In this document: positions 12,235 through 25,324 of the stretch, piece by piece
How positions within the stretch are numbered: the stretch's first letter is position 1
Layout of the letters: each line of letters begins with the position of its first letter
DNA from: Mallotus nudiflorus
Lineage: Eukaryota > Streptophyta > Magnoliopsida > Malpighiales > Euphorbiaceae
NCBI GenBank assembly: GCA_947683625.1
Contig: CANTUR010000417.1
Span: 310,001-374,000 of the forward strand
Reading direction: 5' to 3'
Length of the DNA stretch: 64,000 nt
Program-made: the position numbers and the translations under genes
The notes under the pieces: generated by a model
Seen by the model: only the letters and a program-made list of their open reading frames with translations
What the model was told of the DNA's origin: nothing
Database searches by the model: none

Positions 12235-15146
12235 TGTCATGACCCAAAACAGGGGCCATGAACGGCACTAGGGAACGAAAATTCTTTCGAATCTGGAACC
12301 CGTAGCAAGCCTTAAAATAAATTAAAACATGCAATAATTATAATAACATAAATATTATATTCTGCAGCAGGAATAAAAATCATAAATAAGATAAGTAAAT
12401 ATACATCAATGGATTTAAATAATCATCTCATCTCATATATAAATAAACTTTAATACAAATCCAATTCAAATCTTTAAAGTACATAACTCACACAAATAAA
12501 TACATAAACCCCACAACTATTTACAACTATTGCAGTATCTAGATTAATAAGTAAAGCTCAAATAAGCAGTTTACATAGTGAAGCCGAGGCGGAAGAAATC
12601 CGACGTAAAGGTCTGCTACTGAGGTCTGAAGACGATGACTCTCCTGAAAAATAGTCAACGGAGGGGAGTCAAACCTCACTGAGTGAATTGTTATAATATA
12701 TATACATGCATAACTAAATGGCAATGCGCATAGTCAATAGTATATATAATAAATATATATATAGGCAAATACACACAGATGCAGCAAAGTCATTTTATAT
12801 ATTTTTACTGAAAATTACTATTTATGAAGGATAAAATAGAACCCTAGAAAATCGCAACCTCAAACAATGTTAGACAACACTCTAGCCATACAGGCTCACT
12901 TATTCCAAATATATTCATTTGTTCCATTTGGACAGTAGACTGGCCTCGAGACGCTAAATCAACCGAGCTTCAGCAGTCTGACTGTCAGTGTGATTGGCCC
13001 CGAGACACTTGGTCAACCGAGCTCCAGCAATCACACTCCTAAATCATATCACACATGAGATAAATCAATCAATCCAATCAATATCCACAAATAGGTTAGT
13101 AATATAGCCTAAATGCTATCAGCGTACCGATACGTACTCGGTCTTAGTGCTGCTCGCTAGGTAGTACGTTCTATTGATATCCTTCATTTTAAATATAAAA
13201 CATACATTCATAAATAAATGATGCATGAATTTCAATAAAATAGCAACATAAACCATATATATACTAGAAATATACCAAAAGTAAACCAGGTATATTTTGA
13301 GTATATATACGTCAAATAAATCCAATATAATTGCAAAATAAACTAGAAATATATTTAAAAATATTTTAAGTATAAATGTTTAATAAAACATGCATATAAT
13401 TTAAAATATACCAAAAATAAACCTAAGTACTAATTAAATCATTTATGCATATTTTATCAAAATAAACCACACATTTCTAAAACATGCACCCTAAAACATA
13501 TATATATGTAAAATAACAACTCACTGTTATTGCGCTCCACGAGATGGGTCCAATGGGCCTGGTCCACTAGGCCTCAGTCTCGGCGCAACTAAACAAATAG
13601 ATGACAACAAAAATCAGAATAAATCTAACGGAAAATCCTAGAAACTCGATCTAGAATACTAGACACATAATTAGAATCAAAATTCGACCGGACATCATGT
13701 TTTACGAGAATTTTACTAAAAATCCGATAGAACCTCCCCTGTAAAACGGACATCTCTCTACTCATAGAGTAGAGCCGGTCCTGCAAAGAAACACACTTCG
13801 AAAATAAATACAGAATTCACAACCACAATTCCTCGGTCGGACTCCAAACTACAATTTACCGACCGAGGTTCACAATTCACAGAATAATTACAAAATACTA
13901 AAAATGCCCTTTAATAATAAAAATACATTTTAAAAATCCAAATTACATAATTAACCCTAAAACACATTAAAAACCGACAAAAACTCATTTATTTAGAAAA
14001 ATCGTATATTATATATATAATTTGAAAATAATTTACGAAAAATAGTTTGTAGAAATCATTTTTATACCTTTAATAACTATTAAAACGAATTTAATTATAT
14101 TTTTAACCAATTTAATGTCAAATTACCAAAATACCCCTATATATATAAATTCACTAAAATTAATCAAAAATTCACCAAAATTAGTATAATTACTCAAAAT
14201 TAATTTTCTCAACATATAATTCAATAATATCAATAAATATACTCAATTAACCAATTAATTTCAATTAAACACATAATTAACCTAATTTTTCAAAATTACA
14301 TAAACTTAATAAAATCCAAAATAAATATATAAAATTCACCAAAATTACCAATAAATTTAAAAAATGCATTTCAACACCTAAAATTACCATAAAACATAAT
14401 TTCATAATTTAATTAATTAATTTTCAAAAATTAGAAAATATTAATAAAATAATTAAAAATTCACAAAAATCAAAATAATTTCCAAAAATTCTACAAAAAT
14501 TACCACATGTAGATTAAGCTACAAGGATCAAAGTTTGTGAAGAGAGTTTGCTTGAATCAATCAAATTGAAGTTCAAAAAATTCAAGAACCCTAAATGGCC
14601 GAAATTTAAAAATCAAAACCTAGGACAATCTAGACCATTTTAAGTGAAACAAAGTTTGGAATCACACTCACCGGAGCTCAAGGAGAAGATAGAGACCAAC
14701 GGCGTGAAAAATGGTGGCCAAAATCGCTGTGATAGACTGTGAGAAGGAGTTTCGGCTTTCCGGCAATTCCAAGCTTCTCCGATGTCTGAAACGGGTGCTG
14801 CTGGTGGCAGAACTGGCTGGGGATGATGGTGGCACATCGGGAGGCACACCGACGATGAAGAAACGACGTGACAGGCGATGGGTGAGGGAAGGAAGGCATC
14901 GGGCGTGAGGGAGAAGGGTCGGGGCAGTTCTTGTAAATTTGATGAAGTTTAATATATATATATATATATATAACTTTAATATTTAATTATTAAATATACA
15001 AATATTATATTTAGAAAAATTACACACCATAATTTAATAAATATATATAAATATACATATACATATACATATATATATCACATATTAATAATAAAAACTA
15101 TATAATACATAATTAAATAATAATAATAATAAACCCTAAAATGTTA

Positions 15147-15190
<44 letters not shown>

Positions 15191-15485
15191 TGTATATGTA
15201 TATATGTTAATATGAAAAATATACTCATGCATGAACTCATGCGAATTCACAAAACTATTTAAAATATTTATATTAAATTATTTACGTTTTAATTTTCCCG
15301 AAATTTTTTTTCGAAAATAGCATTCTCGAGAAAATTTTATGTAAATATCTTAAAATAATATAAAAAAATTAAAATTAGCTTTAAACAAATAACAAACTCA
15401 TAAAATATCATAAATATATACAAAAATTATTAACACTGCATATCCCGATGCAGTTTAAAATTATTTAAAAACTCGGGATATTACA
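12235..15485 (-). repeat. 3' LTR of the Tekay-like element
   Basis: 3251 bp, TGTAATATCCCGAG...GTCATGACA on the minus strand. It aligns end to end by eye with 20467-23706, with scattered, mostly transition differences. It contains a TA-microsatellite (about 15148-15187) and the conserved hairpin near 13752-13771. The small reading frames around 14640-14908 lie in a GC-richer part of the U3 region and recur in the other LTR, but are not conserved as protein. Confidence 0.93.
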
Positions 15486-15497
15486 GTCTTCCCCCTT
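15486..15497 (-). promoter_or_regulatory. Polypurine tract of the Tekay-like element
   Basis: On the minus strand this reads AAGGGGGAAGAC directly before the LTR start TGTAATATC. This is the expected place and composition for the primer of plus-strand DNA synthesis. Confidence 0.8.
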
Positions 15498-15529
15498 ACA
15501 AGAATTCGTCCCCGAATTCCAGAAAAGAA

Positions 15530-16970
15530 TAAATACAAATCATGGAGGAAAGAAATACGGGTAAAAAGCTCGCATCTCAGCTTCAGTCTCCCACGTATGC
15601 TCCTCAACTCTGTTGCTACGCCACAGAACCTTGACCATCATAATCTATTTCGACCGCAATTGTCGAACTTGATAATCAATGATCGCCACAGGTTCTTCCA
15701 CAAATGTCAGATCTTCGTTCATTTCTACACTGTCGGCCTGCAACACATGTGAAGGGTCTGAGATATACTTTCTCAGCATCGAGATATGGAACATCGGATG
15801 CACCTGTGACATACTCAGGGGCAAAGCCAATCGATATGCAATAGTGCCAACTCTCTCCAGAATCTCAAACGGTCTGATATATCTTGGTGCCAACTTACCC
15901 TTCCTGTCAAATCTCATAACACCTTTCATCGGAGACACCTTCAGAAAAATAAAGTCTCCAACCTGAAACTTTACATCTCTACGCCTAGCATTCGCATAGC
16001 TCTTCTGCCTGCTAACTGCAGTTTCTAATCTGTGCTTAATCATGGTGACTTTCTCTGCAGCATCCTAAACCATCTCAAGTCCAGTCAAAGCTCTCTCACC
16101 TATCTCCTCCCAACTCAGAGGGGATCTGCATTTCCTTCCATACAACGCCTCATATGGTGTCATGCCAATACTGCTATGGTAGCTGTTATTATATGCAAAC
16201 TCCACAAGAGGCAAATGATCATCCCAGCTACCTCCCAAATCCAGAACACATATCCTCAGCATATCTTCTAGTGTCTGGATTGTCCTCTCAGACTGACCAT
16301 CTGTTTGAGGATGAAAAGCAGTACTGAAATCCAACCTAGTGCCCATCGCTTCCTGTAACTTCTACCAAAAATGAGAGGTAAAAAATGAACCTCTATCTGA
16401 CATAATGGACACAGTTACTCCAGGAAGGCACGCAATATGCTTCATATACAGCTTCGCCAATCTAGCTACAGAATAAGTGGCTTTCACATGTAAGAAATGT
16501 GTAGACTTTATCAACCTGTCTACAATCACCCAGATGGAATCGTATCCATCCTTAAAATGAGGTAAACCTACCAAAAAATCCATAGCTATCCTTTCCCACT
16601 TCCACTCGGGAATAGGAAAAGGTTGAAGCTTCCTAGAAGGCTTCTGATGTTTAGCTTTCACTTGCTGACACATCAAACACCTAGCAACATAATCAGTGAC
16701 ATCCTTCTTCAGTCCGTCCCACTAGTATAAATCTTTGATATTGTGGTATATCTTAGTGACACCCGAATGTACGCTATAGGCTATAAAATGTGCTTCCTCT
16801 AGGATCTCTTCTCTCAAATCATCCACATCAAGAACACACAATCTACCACTGATCCACAACACACAATCATCATCAAGTGTGAAATCAGTGAACTTTCCTG
16901 CCCGAACATTCTCTGCAAGCTCTTCTAGAATAGGATCTCGGCTCTGAGCTGCTTTAATCCTATCCCTCAA
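15530..16970 (-). pseudogene. Tekay-like integrase with C-terminal chromodomain (broken)
   Basis: One continuous minus-strand frame is interrupted by TAG stops. The order is: zinc-binding region (RCLMCQQVKAKHQ), catalytic core with D in WERIAMDF, D in IMSDRGS and E in QTDGQSERTIQTLEDM, then a C-terminal domain (KFQVGDFIFLKVSP, RYIRPFEIL, VHPMFHISMLRKY). After a TAG near 15645 the same frame continues with VKVLWRSN and EEHTWETEAEMR, a chromodomain-like end typical of chromoviruses. In the family, integrase inserts the cDNA and the chromodomain directs it to marked chromatin. Stops near 16722, 16362, 16065 and 15645 inactivate this copy. Confidence 0.88.
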
Positions 16971-16976
16971 TACAGA

Positions 16977-18285
16977 TCAAACCTTAAATTGAGCTAGCAG
17001 TCCACCTGACCTACTGATCTTCATCATCAGACCTTGATCCACCAACAGATGCAACTCCTGGATCAACGATCTCCTCTCAACACTGATGTGAGCAAGACTG
17101 CCTGAGGACTTTCTACTCAAGGCATCTGCTACTACATTAGCCTTACCCGGATGATATAATATCTCACAGTCATAATCCTTTAACAATTCCAACCATCTCC
17201 TTTGACTCAGATTCAGATCTCTCTGTTGGAAAATGTACTTAAGGCTCTTATGATTAGTAAAAATCCCATAAGTCACCCCGTACAGATAATGTCTCCAAAT
17301 TTTGAGAGTAAAGATCACTGCAGCCATTTTAAAGTCATGTGTAGGATAGTTCTACTTATGCTTCTTCAACTGCCTCGAAGCATAGGCTATCACCCTACCA
17401 TTCTGCATCAACATACAACCAAGGCCAACTCTAGAGGCATCACAATAAACTGTGAACTTATCCACACTATTAGGCAAAGCTAGCATTGGGGCTGTGGTCA
17501 ATTTCTCCTTCAACAACTGAAAACTGTTCTTACAAGCTTCTGACCACTCAAATCTAACATTCTTCTGAGTCAAGCGAGTCATAGGGGCTGTAATTCTAGA
17601 AAAATCCTACACAAACTGCTTATAATGCTCGGCTAAACCCAGAAAACTGTGAATCTCAGTAATAGAAATCGGTCTAGGCCACTCAGACACTGCCTCAATC
17701 TTCTGTGGATCAACCTGGATACCTTCTTTAGATACCACATGTCCAAGAAAAGAAACACTCTCCATCCAGAAATCACACTTCAAGAATTTAGCATAAAGCT
17801 GATGATCTCTCAGTGTCTGCAGTACAGTCCTCAAGTGATATACATGCTCCTCTATACTCCTCGAATATACCAGTATATCATCTATGAAGACTACCACAAA
17901 CTGATCCACATATGGTTTGAATACCCTGTTCATCAGGTCCATAAAAGCTGCTAGTGCATTAGTCAAGCCAAAAGACATTACAAGAAACTCATAGTGGCCA
18001 TATCGAGTGCGGAATGCCATTTTAGGAACATTGGCTTCACTAATCCGTAGCTGATGATAACCTGACCTTAAAATCAATCTTAGAAAAGAACTGTGCACCC
18101 TGTAGCTGATCAAACAAATCATCTATCCTCGGGAGAGGATACTTATTCTTCACTGTCACCTTATTCAGCTTTTTAAAGTCAATGCACAGTCTCAGGGTAC
18201 CATCCTTCTTCCTCATAAATAGGACTAGTGCACCTCAAGGAGAAACACTGGGTCTGATGAAACCCTTATCTAACAACTCTTACAA
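16977..18285 (-). pseudogene. Tekay-like reverse transcriptase and RNase H (broken)
   Basis: The RT contains KDGTLRLCIDF, NKYPLPRIDDL, YHQLRIS, FGLTNALAAFM and the FIDD form of the YxDD catalytic box (VFIDDILVYS). RNase H follows with TVYCDAS, YASRQLKKH and YHPGKANVVADALSRK. RT through chromodomain stays in one frame. A single-base insertion near 18068 separates it from the upstream frame. Stops occur near 17607 (TAG), 17352 (TAG), 16977 (TGA) and two upstream near 18235-18280. In the family this enzyme copies element RNA into DNA in cytoplasmic particles. Confidence 0.9.
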
Positions 18286-18939
18286 TTGCTCCTTCAACTC
18301 TTTCAACTCTGTAAGAGCCATTCTGTAGGGTGGCATAGATATAGGAGTAGTACCTGGAACCATATCTATACAGAACTCAATCTCTCTGTGAGGTGGTAAA
18401 CCTGGCAACTCCTTAGGAAAAACATCAGGAAACTCACAGGCAACAAGAACATCTGTGAGTGATAACTTCTCCATTGAAGTATCCCTGACCAATGCCAAAA
18501 ATCTCTGACAACCTTTCCTTAGCAACTTCCTAGCCATAATAGCGGAAATAAGATTCTGAGGTGCTGAACTCATATCACCCACAAACTTAAATTCTTCTTT
18601 ATCAGGAATTTTGAAAGTCACCTCTTTATTCCAACAATCCACCACGGCATAGTGCTGAAATAACCAATCCATACCCAAAATAACATCAAACTCCATCACA
18701 TCTAACAAAATCAAATCAGCGAACAATTCTCTATCTCCCACGAGAACTGGACAACCAGAAAGAACAATATCGGTGTCCAAGTAATCGCTTAGAGGAGTGG
18801 CGATAGACAAAGGAAAAGCCATCCTTGAAGCTTGCCAACAAGACTTGGAAGTAAAAACGGGAGAAACGAACGAATGTGTGGCACCTGGATCAAACAGAAC
18901 CCATGCATCCAGGTAACAGACAGAAACAATACCTGCCAC
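18280..18939 (-). pseudogene. Tekay-like aspartic protease region
   Basis: A 219-codon open frame holds the retropepsin domain. The active-site string reads LFDPGATHSF, where the family normally has D-S-G or D-T-G, so one catalytic-loop residue is replaced by Pro. It also shows DVILGMDWL, the conserved second half of the retropepsin fold. The last part leads into RT (FPKELPGLPPHREIEF). The protease would cut the Gag-Pol polyprotein, and the Pro substitution suggests loss of activity. Confidence 0.85.
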
Positions 18940-20266
18940 GACTGCATTAGATGCCTGAGCATCCTACTGAGTGAGATGGAAAACTCTGGCCTGTCCTCGA
19001 CCTCCCTACTGACTGGTAGAAGCCTGACCAACACCTCTGGCACCTCCTCTGGTACCTCTACCACGACCTTGCTGCGAAATAAGCTGAGTGGAACTCTGAT
19101 GCTGGGCTGGAGGCAACTTAAATGGTATGGGTGCAGCACTAGCAATCGACTGTTGTGGGAAATCGTGGAATCTATGACTGTTGATACCCGGAATAAGGAC
19201 ACGATTTGGCATAATGTCCTGTCTAACCCGCATCCGAAACATGTTAGTGGTGTCAGGTAACACGATCCCTGATGGACTCTACTGTAGGTCTGGCAAACAC
19301 TGGCAGCTGACCCAGAACTACGTCCACTGCTGCTGCTCGAAGCACCTGACCCAAATCTGATGGTCTACGCTGACCTCCACGGCCATGTCTACTGCTCTAA
19401 TGTACCTGCTGCTGCTGCCTCTGACTCTGCTGAGTTGGACCTCTTTGCTGACTACTCAATCCTATATGAAAACTCGAATATGGAGTAGCTTGTAATCCAC
19501 TCGACTGAACACCCCAGCTGGTAATAATCAGTCATCGCTCCCTACCTGACTAGCCTCAGCTCAATCTCCTTACCCAACTCTATCACAGACTCCAGAGTAA
19601 ATACTAAACCCAATCCGGTGACATAGGTAGTGATTGTAAAATACTGATCTCGCATCAGATCCTCTGCATATCTACCTAGCCAGAGGAATTATAGGGTGTA
19701 CTCCTCTATTGATCGATCATCGTGAGAAATGTTGGTCAATCTGAGATGATAACTCATACGGAGAGGCCTCTGGACAAAATCTCCTCATAAACCGCTCTCT
19801 GAACTGAGCCCAAGTCATCATCATCATATAAGGCTAGATCATCTGAATGAACCAGTCTAGGGCTGGTCCCCTCGATAAAAAGCTCAACGATCATAATCCG
19901 CTGGTACTCGGTGTGAGCAGTCCAAGTCCTAGTCTAGATCGTATACAGAAAATCTAACGAATCGGAAGTCCCATCAAAGGCAATCCTGCCAACTCTAGCA
20001 TAGAATAAAGCTGCCTCAGGGTCAGACATACCCTGCTGATAGGCAGGCTGAACGACCGGAGGTACAGGAATATCCTCAAACTCAAACTCAACAGGCTCCT
20101 CATCCTGTATCTCTCTCTGCCTACAGCGACCTGTTGCACCTCGAGGTCTACCTCTGCCATGACCTCTGCATTTAACTGGCTGCTCAGGAGGTAAAACCTC
20201 ATCCTAAAAAGACTCATCATCCTCGGCCTCAACGATCGGTGGAGCGACATGCGCTTGCCTCCTCAT
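18940..20266 (-). pseudogene. Tekay-like gag (heavily broken)
   Basis: A likely gag start is ATG at 20266 (MRRQAHVAPP), about 185 bases inside the PBS. Downstream, gag-like phrases appear in successive frames with several TAG stops. A cysteine-rich stretch near 19240 is a possible relic of the CCHC zinc knuckle. Gag forms the virus-like particle that packages element RNA. The open frames on the plus strand here (for example 18832-19260) are shadows. This is the most decayed part of the element. Confidence 0.65.
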
Positions 20267-20450
20267 TCTGAAAAGACAAACAGAATGATTCAGACAAAAC
20301 AGACAACGGAGGAATAACATAAAAAACTAAAGCAAGGATTACTTATCAAGACATACTCGAACCTAATTCACTGCAGTAGTTCAACAGAAAATACAATATT
20401 GAAAACTAGGTCCACAACTCATATAACTAAGCCTTAACACAGAAAACCAC

Positions 20451-20463
20451 GCTCTGATACCAA
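20451..20463 (-). promoter_or_regulatory. Primer-binding site, initiator Met-tRNA type
   Basis: The minus strand reads TTGGTATCAGAGC, complementary to the 3' end of plant initiator methionine tRNA. It lies three bases inside the 5' LTR. This fixes the orientation of the element and the LTR boundary at 20467. Confidence 0.92.
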
Positions 20464-20466
20464 CTT

Positions 20467-23400
20467 TGTCACGACCCAAAATAGGGGCCATGACCAGCGC
20501 TATGGAACGAGAATTATTTCGAATCCGAAACCCGTAGCAAGCCTTAAAATAAATTAAAACATGCAATAATTATAATAACATAAATATTATATTCTGCAGC
20601 AGAAATAAAATTCATAAATAAGATAAGTAAATATACATCAATGGATTTAAATAATCATCTCATCTCATATATAAATAAACTTTAATACAAATCCAATTCA
20701 AATCTTTAAAGTACATAACTCACACAAATAAACACATAAACCCCATAACTATTTACAACTATTGCAGTATCTAGATTAATAAGTAAAACTCAAATAAGCA
20801 GTTTACATAGTGAAGCCGAGGCGAAAGAAATTCGGCGTAAAGGTCTGCTACTGAGGTCTGAAGACGATGACTCTCCTGAAAAATAGTCAACGGAGGGGAG
20901 TCAGACCTCACTGAGTGAATTGTTATAATATATATACATGCATAACTAAATGGCAATGCGCATAGTCAATAGTATATATAATAAATATATATATAGGCAA
21001 ATACACATAGATGCAGCAAAGTCATTTTATATATTTTTACTGAAAACTACTGTTTATGAAGGATCAAATAGAACCCTAGAAAATCATAACCTCAAACAGT
21101 GTTAGACAACACTCTAGCCATACAGGCTCACTTATTCTAAATATATTCACTTGTTCCATTTGGACAGTAGACTGGCCCCGAGATGCTAAATCAATTGAGC
21201 TCCAGTAGTCTGACTGTCAATGTAATTGGCCCCGAGACACTTGGTCAATCGAGCTCCAGCAATCACACTCCAAAATCATATCACACATCAGATAAATCAA
21301 TTAATCCAATCAATATCCACAAATAGGTTAGTAATATAGCCTAAATGCTATCAGCGTACCAGTACATACTCGGTCCTAGTATTGCCTGCTAGGTAGCACG
21401 TTCTATTAATATCCTTCATTTTAAATATAAAACATACATTCATAAATAAATAATGCATGAATTTCAATAAAATAGCAACATAAACCATATATATACTAGA
21501 AATATACCAAAATTAAATCATGTATATTTTGAGTATATATACGTTAAATAAATCCAATATAATTGCAAAATAAACTAGAAATATATTTAAAAACATTTTA
21601 AGTATAAATGTTTAATAAAACATGCATGTAATTTAAAATATACCAAAAATAAACATAAGTACTAATTCAATCATTTATGCATATTTTATCAAAATAAACC
21701 ACACATTTCAAAAACATGCACCTTAAAACATATATATATATATAATAACAACTCACTGTTATTGCGCTCCACAAGATGGGTCCGACGGGCCTGGTCCACA
21801 AGGCCTCGGTCTCGGCGCAACTAAACAAACAAATGACAAAAAAAATCAGAATAAATCTAACGAAAAATCCTAGAAACTCGATCTAGAATACTAGACACAG
21901 AATTAGAATCAGAATTCGATCGGACATCACGTTTTACGAGAATTCTACCAAAAATCCGGTAGAACCTCCCCTGTAAAACGGACATCTCTCTACTCAAAGA
22001 GTAGAGCCGGTCCTGCAAAGAAACACACTTTGAAAATAAACACAGAATTCATAACCATAATTCCTCGGTCGGACTCCAAACTACAATTTACCGATCGAGG
22101 TTCACAATTCACATAATAATTATAAAATACTGAAAATGCCCTTTAACAATAAAAATACATTTTATAAATCCAAATTACATAATTAACCCTAAAACACATT
22201 AAAAACCGATAAAAACTCATTTATTTAGAAAAATCGTATATTATATATATAATTTAAAAATAATTTACGAAAAATAGTTTTAATTAGTTAAAAATACTAA
22301 ATAATTTGTAGAAATTATTTTTATACCTTAATAACTATTAAAACCAATTTAATTATATTTTTATCCAATTTAGTGTCAAATTACCAAAATACCCCTATAT
22401 ATATAAATTCACTAAAATTAATCAAAAATTCACCAAAAATAGTATAATTACTCAAAATTAATTTTCTCAACATATAATTCAATAATATCAATAAAATATA
22501 CTCAATTAACCAATTAATTTCAATTAAACACATAATTAACCTAATTTTTTAAAATTACATAAACTTAATAAAATCCAAAATAAATATATAAAATTCACAA
22601 AAATTACCAATAAATTTCTAAAATGCATTTCAACACCTAAAATTACCATAAAACATAATTTCATAATTTAATTAATTAATTTTTGAAAATTAGAAAATAT
22701 TAGTAAAATAATTAAAAATTCACAAAAATAAAAATAATTTCCAAAAATTCTACAAAAATTACCACATGTAGATTAAGCTACAAGGATCAAAGTTTGTGAA
22801 GGGATTTTGCTTGAATCAATCAAATTGAAGTTCAAAAAATTCAAGAACCCTAAATGGCCGAAATTGAAAAATCAAAACCTAGGAAAATATAAACCATTTT
22901 AAGTGAAACAAAGCTTGGAATCACACTCACTGGAGCTCAAAGAGAAGACAGAGACCGGCGGCGTAAAAAATGGTGGCCGAAATCGCTGTGATCGACGGTG
23001 AGAAGGAGTTTCGGCTTTCTGGCAATTCCAAACTTCTCTGACTTCAGAAACGGGTGCTGCTGGCGACGAAACTGGCTGGGGACGATGGTGGCACACTGGG
23101 AGGCACACTGACGGTGAAGAAACGGCATGACAGGCGATGGGTGAGGGAAGGAAGGCGTCGGGCGTGAGGGAGAAGGGTCGAGGGCAATTCTTGTAAATTT
23201 GATGAAGTTTAATATATATATATATATATATAACTTTAATATTTAATTATTAAAATATACAAATATTATATTTAGAAAAATTACACACCACAATTTAATA
23301 AACAGATATAAATATAAATATACATATACATATATATATCACATATTAATAACAAAAACTATATAATACCTACATAATTAAATAATAATAATAATAAACC

Positions 23401-23706
23401 CTAAAATGTTAATTGTATATATATATATATATGCATGTATATGTATATACGTTAATATGAAAAATATACTCATGCAAATTCACAAAACTATTTAGAATAT
23501 TTAATATTAAATTATTTACATTTTAATTTCCTCGAAAATAGCATTCCCAAGAAAATTTTACGTAAATATCTTAAAATAATATAAAACAATTAAAATTAGC
23601 TTTAAACAAATAACAAACTCATAAAATATCATAAATATATACAAAAATTATTAACACTGCATATCCTGATGCAGTTTAAAATTTTTTAAAAACTCGAGAT
23701 ATTACA
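20467..23706 (-). repeat. 5' LTR of the Tekay-like element
   Basis: 3240 bp, starting at 23706 and ending at 20467 on the minus strand, with TG...CA ends. It holds the element's promoter by position, but no TATA box could be chosen with confidence. It carries the conserved hairpin near 21993-22012 and a short TA microsatellite near 23215-23232. Immediately outside is the target duplication AGAAG (23707-23711). Confidence 0.93.
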
Positions 23707-23711
23707 AGAAG

Positions 23712-23857
23712 TTTTGCACTCACTATCATTATTTTTATTATTATTATTAGAGTTACTATTATGCATGTGCATTATTATTTTATTAATTTACATTATTTAT
23801 ATTATTATTAAATAATTTAATAACATGTGTATATGTGTGTATTTTATATGTATATAA

Positions 23858-23946
<89 letters not shown>

Positions 23947-24240
23947 TATTTATAAATGTGTGGTGAGAAATGAGTTAATATATAATAATATTATATTATA
24001 TAGTTTTTACATAAAGTTTTAATATATAATTTATTTAATATATATATTTGCAAGAACAGAAAACCAAAATCCAAAACCTACTATAAAACTCACCTCCTCC
24101 CCATGCAACCCGACTTTCCTATCGTCAGTGTGCCTCCTCCTCTTACTCGCCTAACCACGCTCCATCAGCCAGCAGCTCCGCCGCCTTTCTTCTTCTTCTC
24201 CAGCACCGACAACACATGGAACCCGAGAGGCCGAAACCCC
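23712..24240 (+). mobile_element. Continuation of the interrupted plus-strand LTR
   Basis: This segment follows the inner element's target duplication and should rejoin 12068-12234. Its layout resembles the solo LTR at 53149: ATT-rich start, TA/GT microsatellite, TGTGTGGTGAGAAA-like phrase, then a C/T-rich region (24085-24235) similar in style to 53540-53760. At about 24241 it gives way to sequence found in the Tat-like LTR. The 65-residue reading frame at 24103 is a by-product of the C/T-rich tract. Confidence 0.55.
23860..23946 (+). repeat. Compound (TA)(TG)(AG) microsatellite
   Basis: Consecutive runs of TA, TG and AG dinucleotides lie inside the plus-strand LTR. The tract is probably hypervariable. 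Confidence 0.9.
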
Positions 24241-25305
24241 CATTTTTTTCAGCCACTGAGGCGATCGCCTTATCACAGAGGCGTTGCCTTATCTCAATGA
24301 GGCGATCGCCTCTTCAATGAGGCAATCGCCCCATTGACAGGCTCCAAGAGGCCCTACTTTTGCATGTGATTCACGTCCTTGTGGCATTGAGTCAGGTTCC
24401 CCTGTTAATGAGGCAACTGCCTCATTAACAGGGTTAACTCGCTTCCTACTTCATTTTTTTTTGTTTGCTGTGACGTCTGCTTTAATATGTCCCCTTTTGA
24501 CTTTAAATATGTCTGTATGATTGCATGATGGTGATTACCTTGATTACTTGATGGTTTTTTTTTAGTCCGTAATATGAAAACTCCTTGTTTTATATATATA
24601 GAGTCTCCTTGTAAGTATTGTTACATGTGATTCCGGTTTTTGTGAGAAGAAGGGCTAACCGTGTGTTATTTGCAGGAATTACTTAGTAATTTCTATCATC
24701 GAGTAGTCACTTTTGCTAGTTACCTCTTGCATATTGCCGCGTTTATGTTATTTTAATAGTTTATTTTTGGTATATGTTTGATTTATTTTCTGTATATTAT
24801 TAGTTTATTTAGTTAAAAAGCATTGTAATCCTTAATCTCTTCCCCTTTTAATTTTGAATGTATGGTTGTAAATTATAATTTATTTTATTTACTGCATTTT
24901 TTGAGTGTTGGGACTTAAAGGCATGAAATTGGACTAATGTGCAAACTCAGACTTAATTATAAAATCTGGCAATTATCTGAAGGCAATTTCATTACATGTG
25001 GTAAATGAGGAAATAATTGAATAATTAAATGGTAATAAAATGCAAAACATAAACGGAGGCCAACCGTAAGGATGGGTGAGCATTCAAATGCTCATACCCA
25101 GTTTTCGAACCCGATCTCTGATGACGGCTTCTGGGAACCTCCGTGGGATCTAGTTGTTGTACAGTGTGTCTCGACTTTTATTCGGGTGGCGACTCCATCT
25201 CTGAATAGGCCCAATGACCTATATCATATTTCCTAGTGGGCCTCGAGCCCACACAGTGCCGTGGTCGCCAAACACTTGGGCACGTGCTAAATCCCACCGC
25301 TTACA
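24241..25305 (+). repeat. 5' LTR of the Tat-like element (left-truncated)
   Basis: Aligned by eye with 39310-40031, including GACAGGCTCCAAGAGGCCCTAC, the GGGTTAAC...CGCTTCCT stretch and ATGTCCCCTTTTGAC. It then continues beyond the point where the 3' copy is cut. It ends CTTACA at 25305, one base before the PBS. The first about 900 bp, present at 38413-39310 in the 3' copy, are missing. GCGATCGC-type palindromes occur at 24261 and 24302. Confidence 0.82.
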
Positions 25306-25306
25306 G

Positions 25307-25324
25307 TGGCGACTCTACTGGGGA
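25307..25324 (+). promoter_or_regulatory. Primer-binding site, tRNA-Arg type
   Basis: TGGCGACTCTACTGGGGA lies one base downstream of the LTR end. From memory, this is the form used by Tat/Ogre/Grande elements and is assigned to an arginine tRNA. Confidence 0.8.

Larger units (their letters stand above)
12235..23706 (-). mobile_element. Nearly complete Tekay/Del-like Ty3-gypsy chromovirus
   Basis: This 11.5-kb element is on the minus strand. It has two TG...CA LTRs (12235-15485 and 20467-23706), a PBS complementary to initiator methionine tRNA, gag, protease, reverse transcriptase, RNase H, integrase and a degenerate C-terminal chromodomain. A purine-rich tract abuts the 3' LTR. Perfect 5-bp target duplications AGAAG flank it (12230-12234 and 23707-23711), showing a single insertion event with both ends intact. 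The long LTR and the chromodomain after integrase suggest the Tekay (Del) lineage. Coding parts carry several stops and one 1-base insertion, so it is not autonomous now. Confidence 0.93.

Noticed and set aside
14640..14908. Overlapping frames on both strands in the Tekay-like LTR
   Set aside because: The equivalents at 22899-23128 in the other LTR differ in protein sequence and length, so there is no sign of coding conservation.
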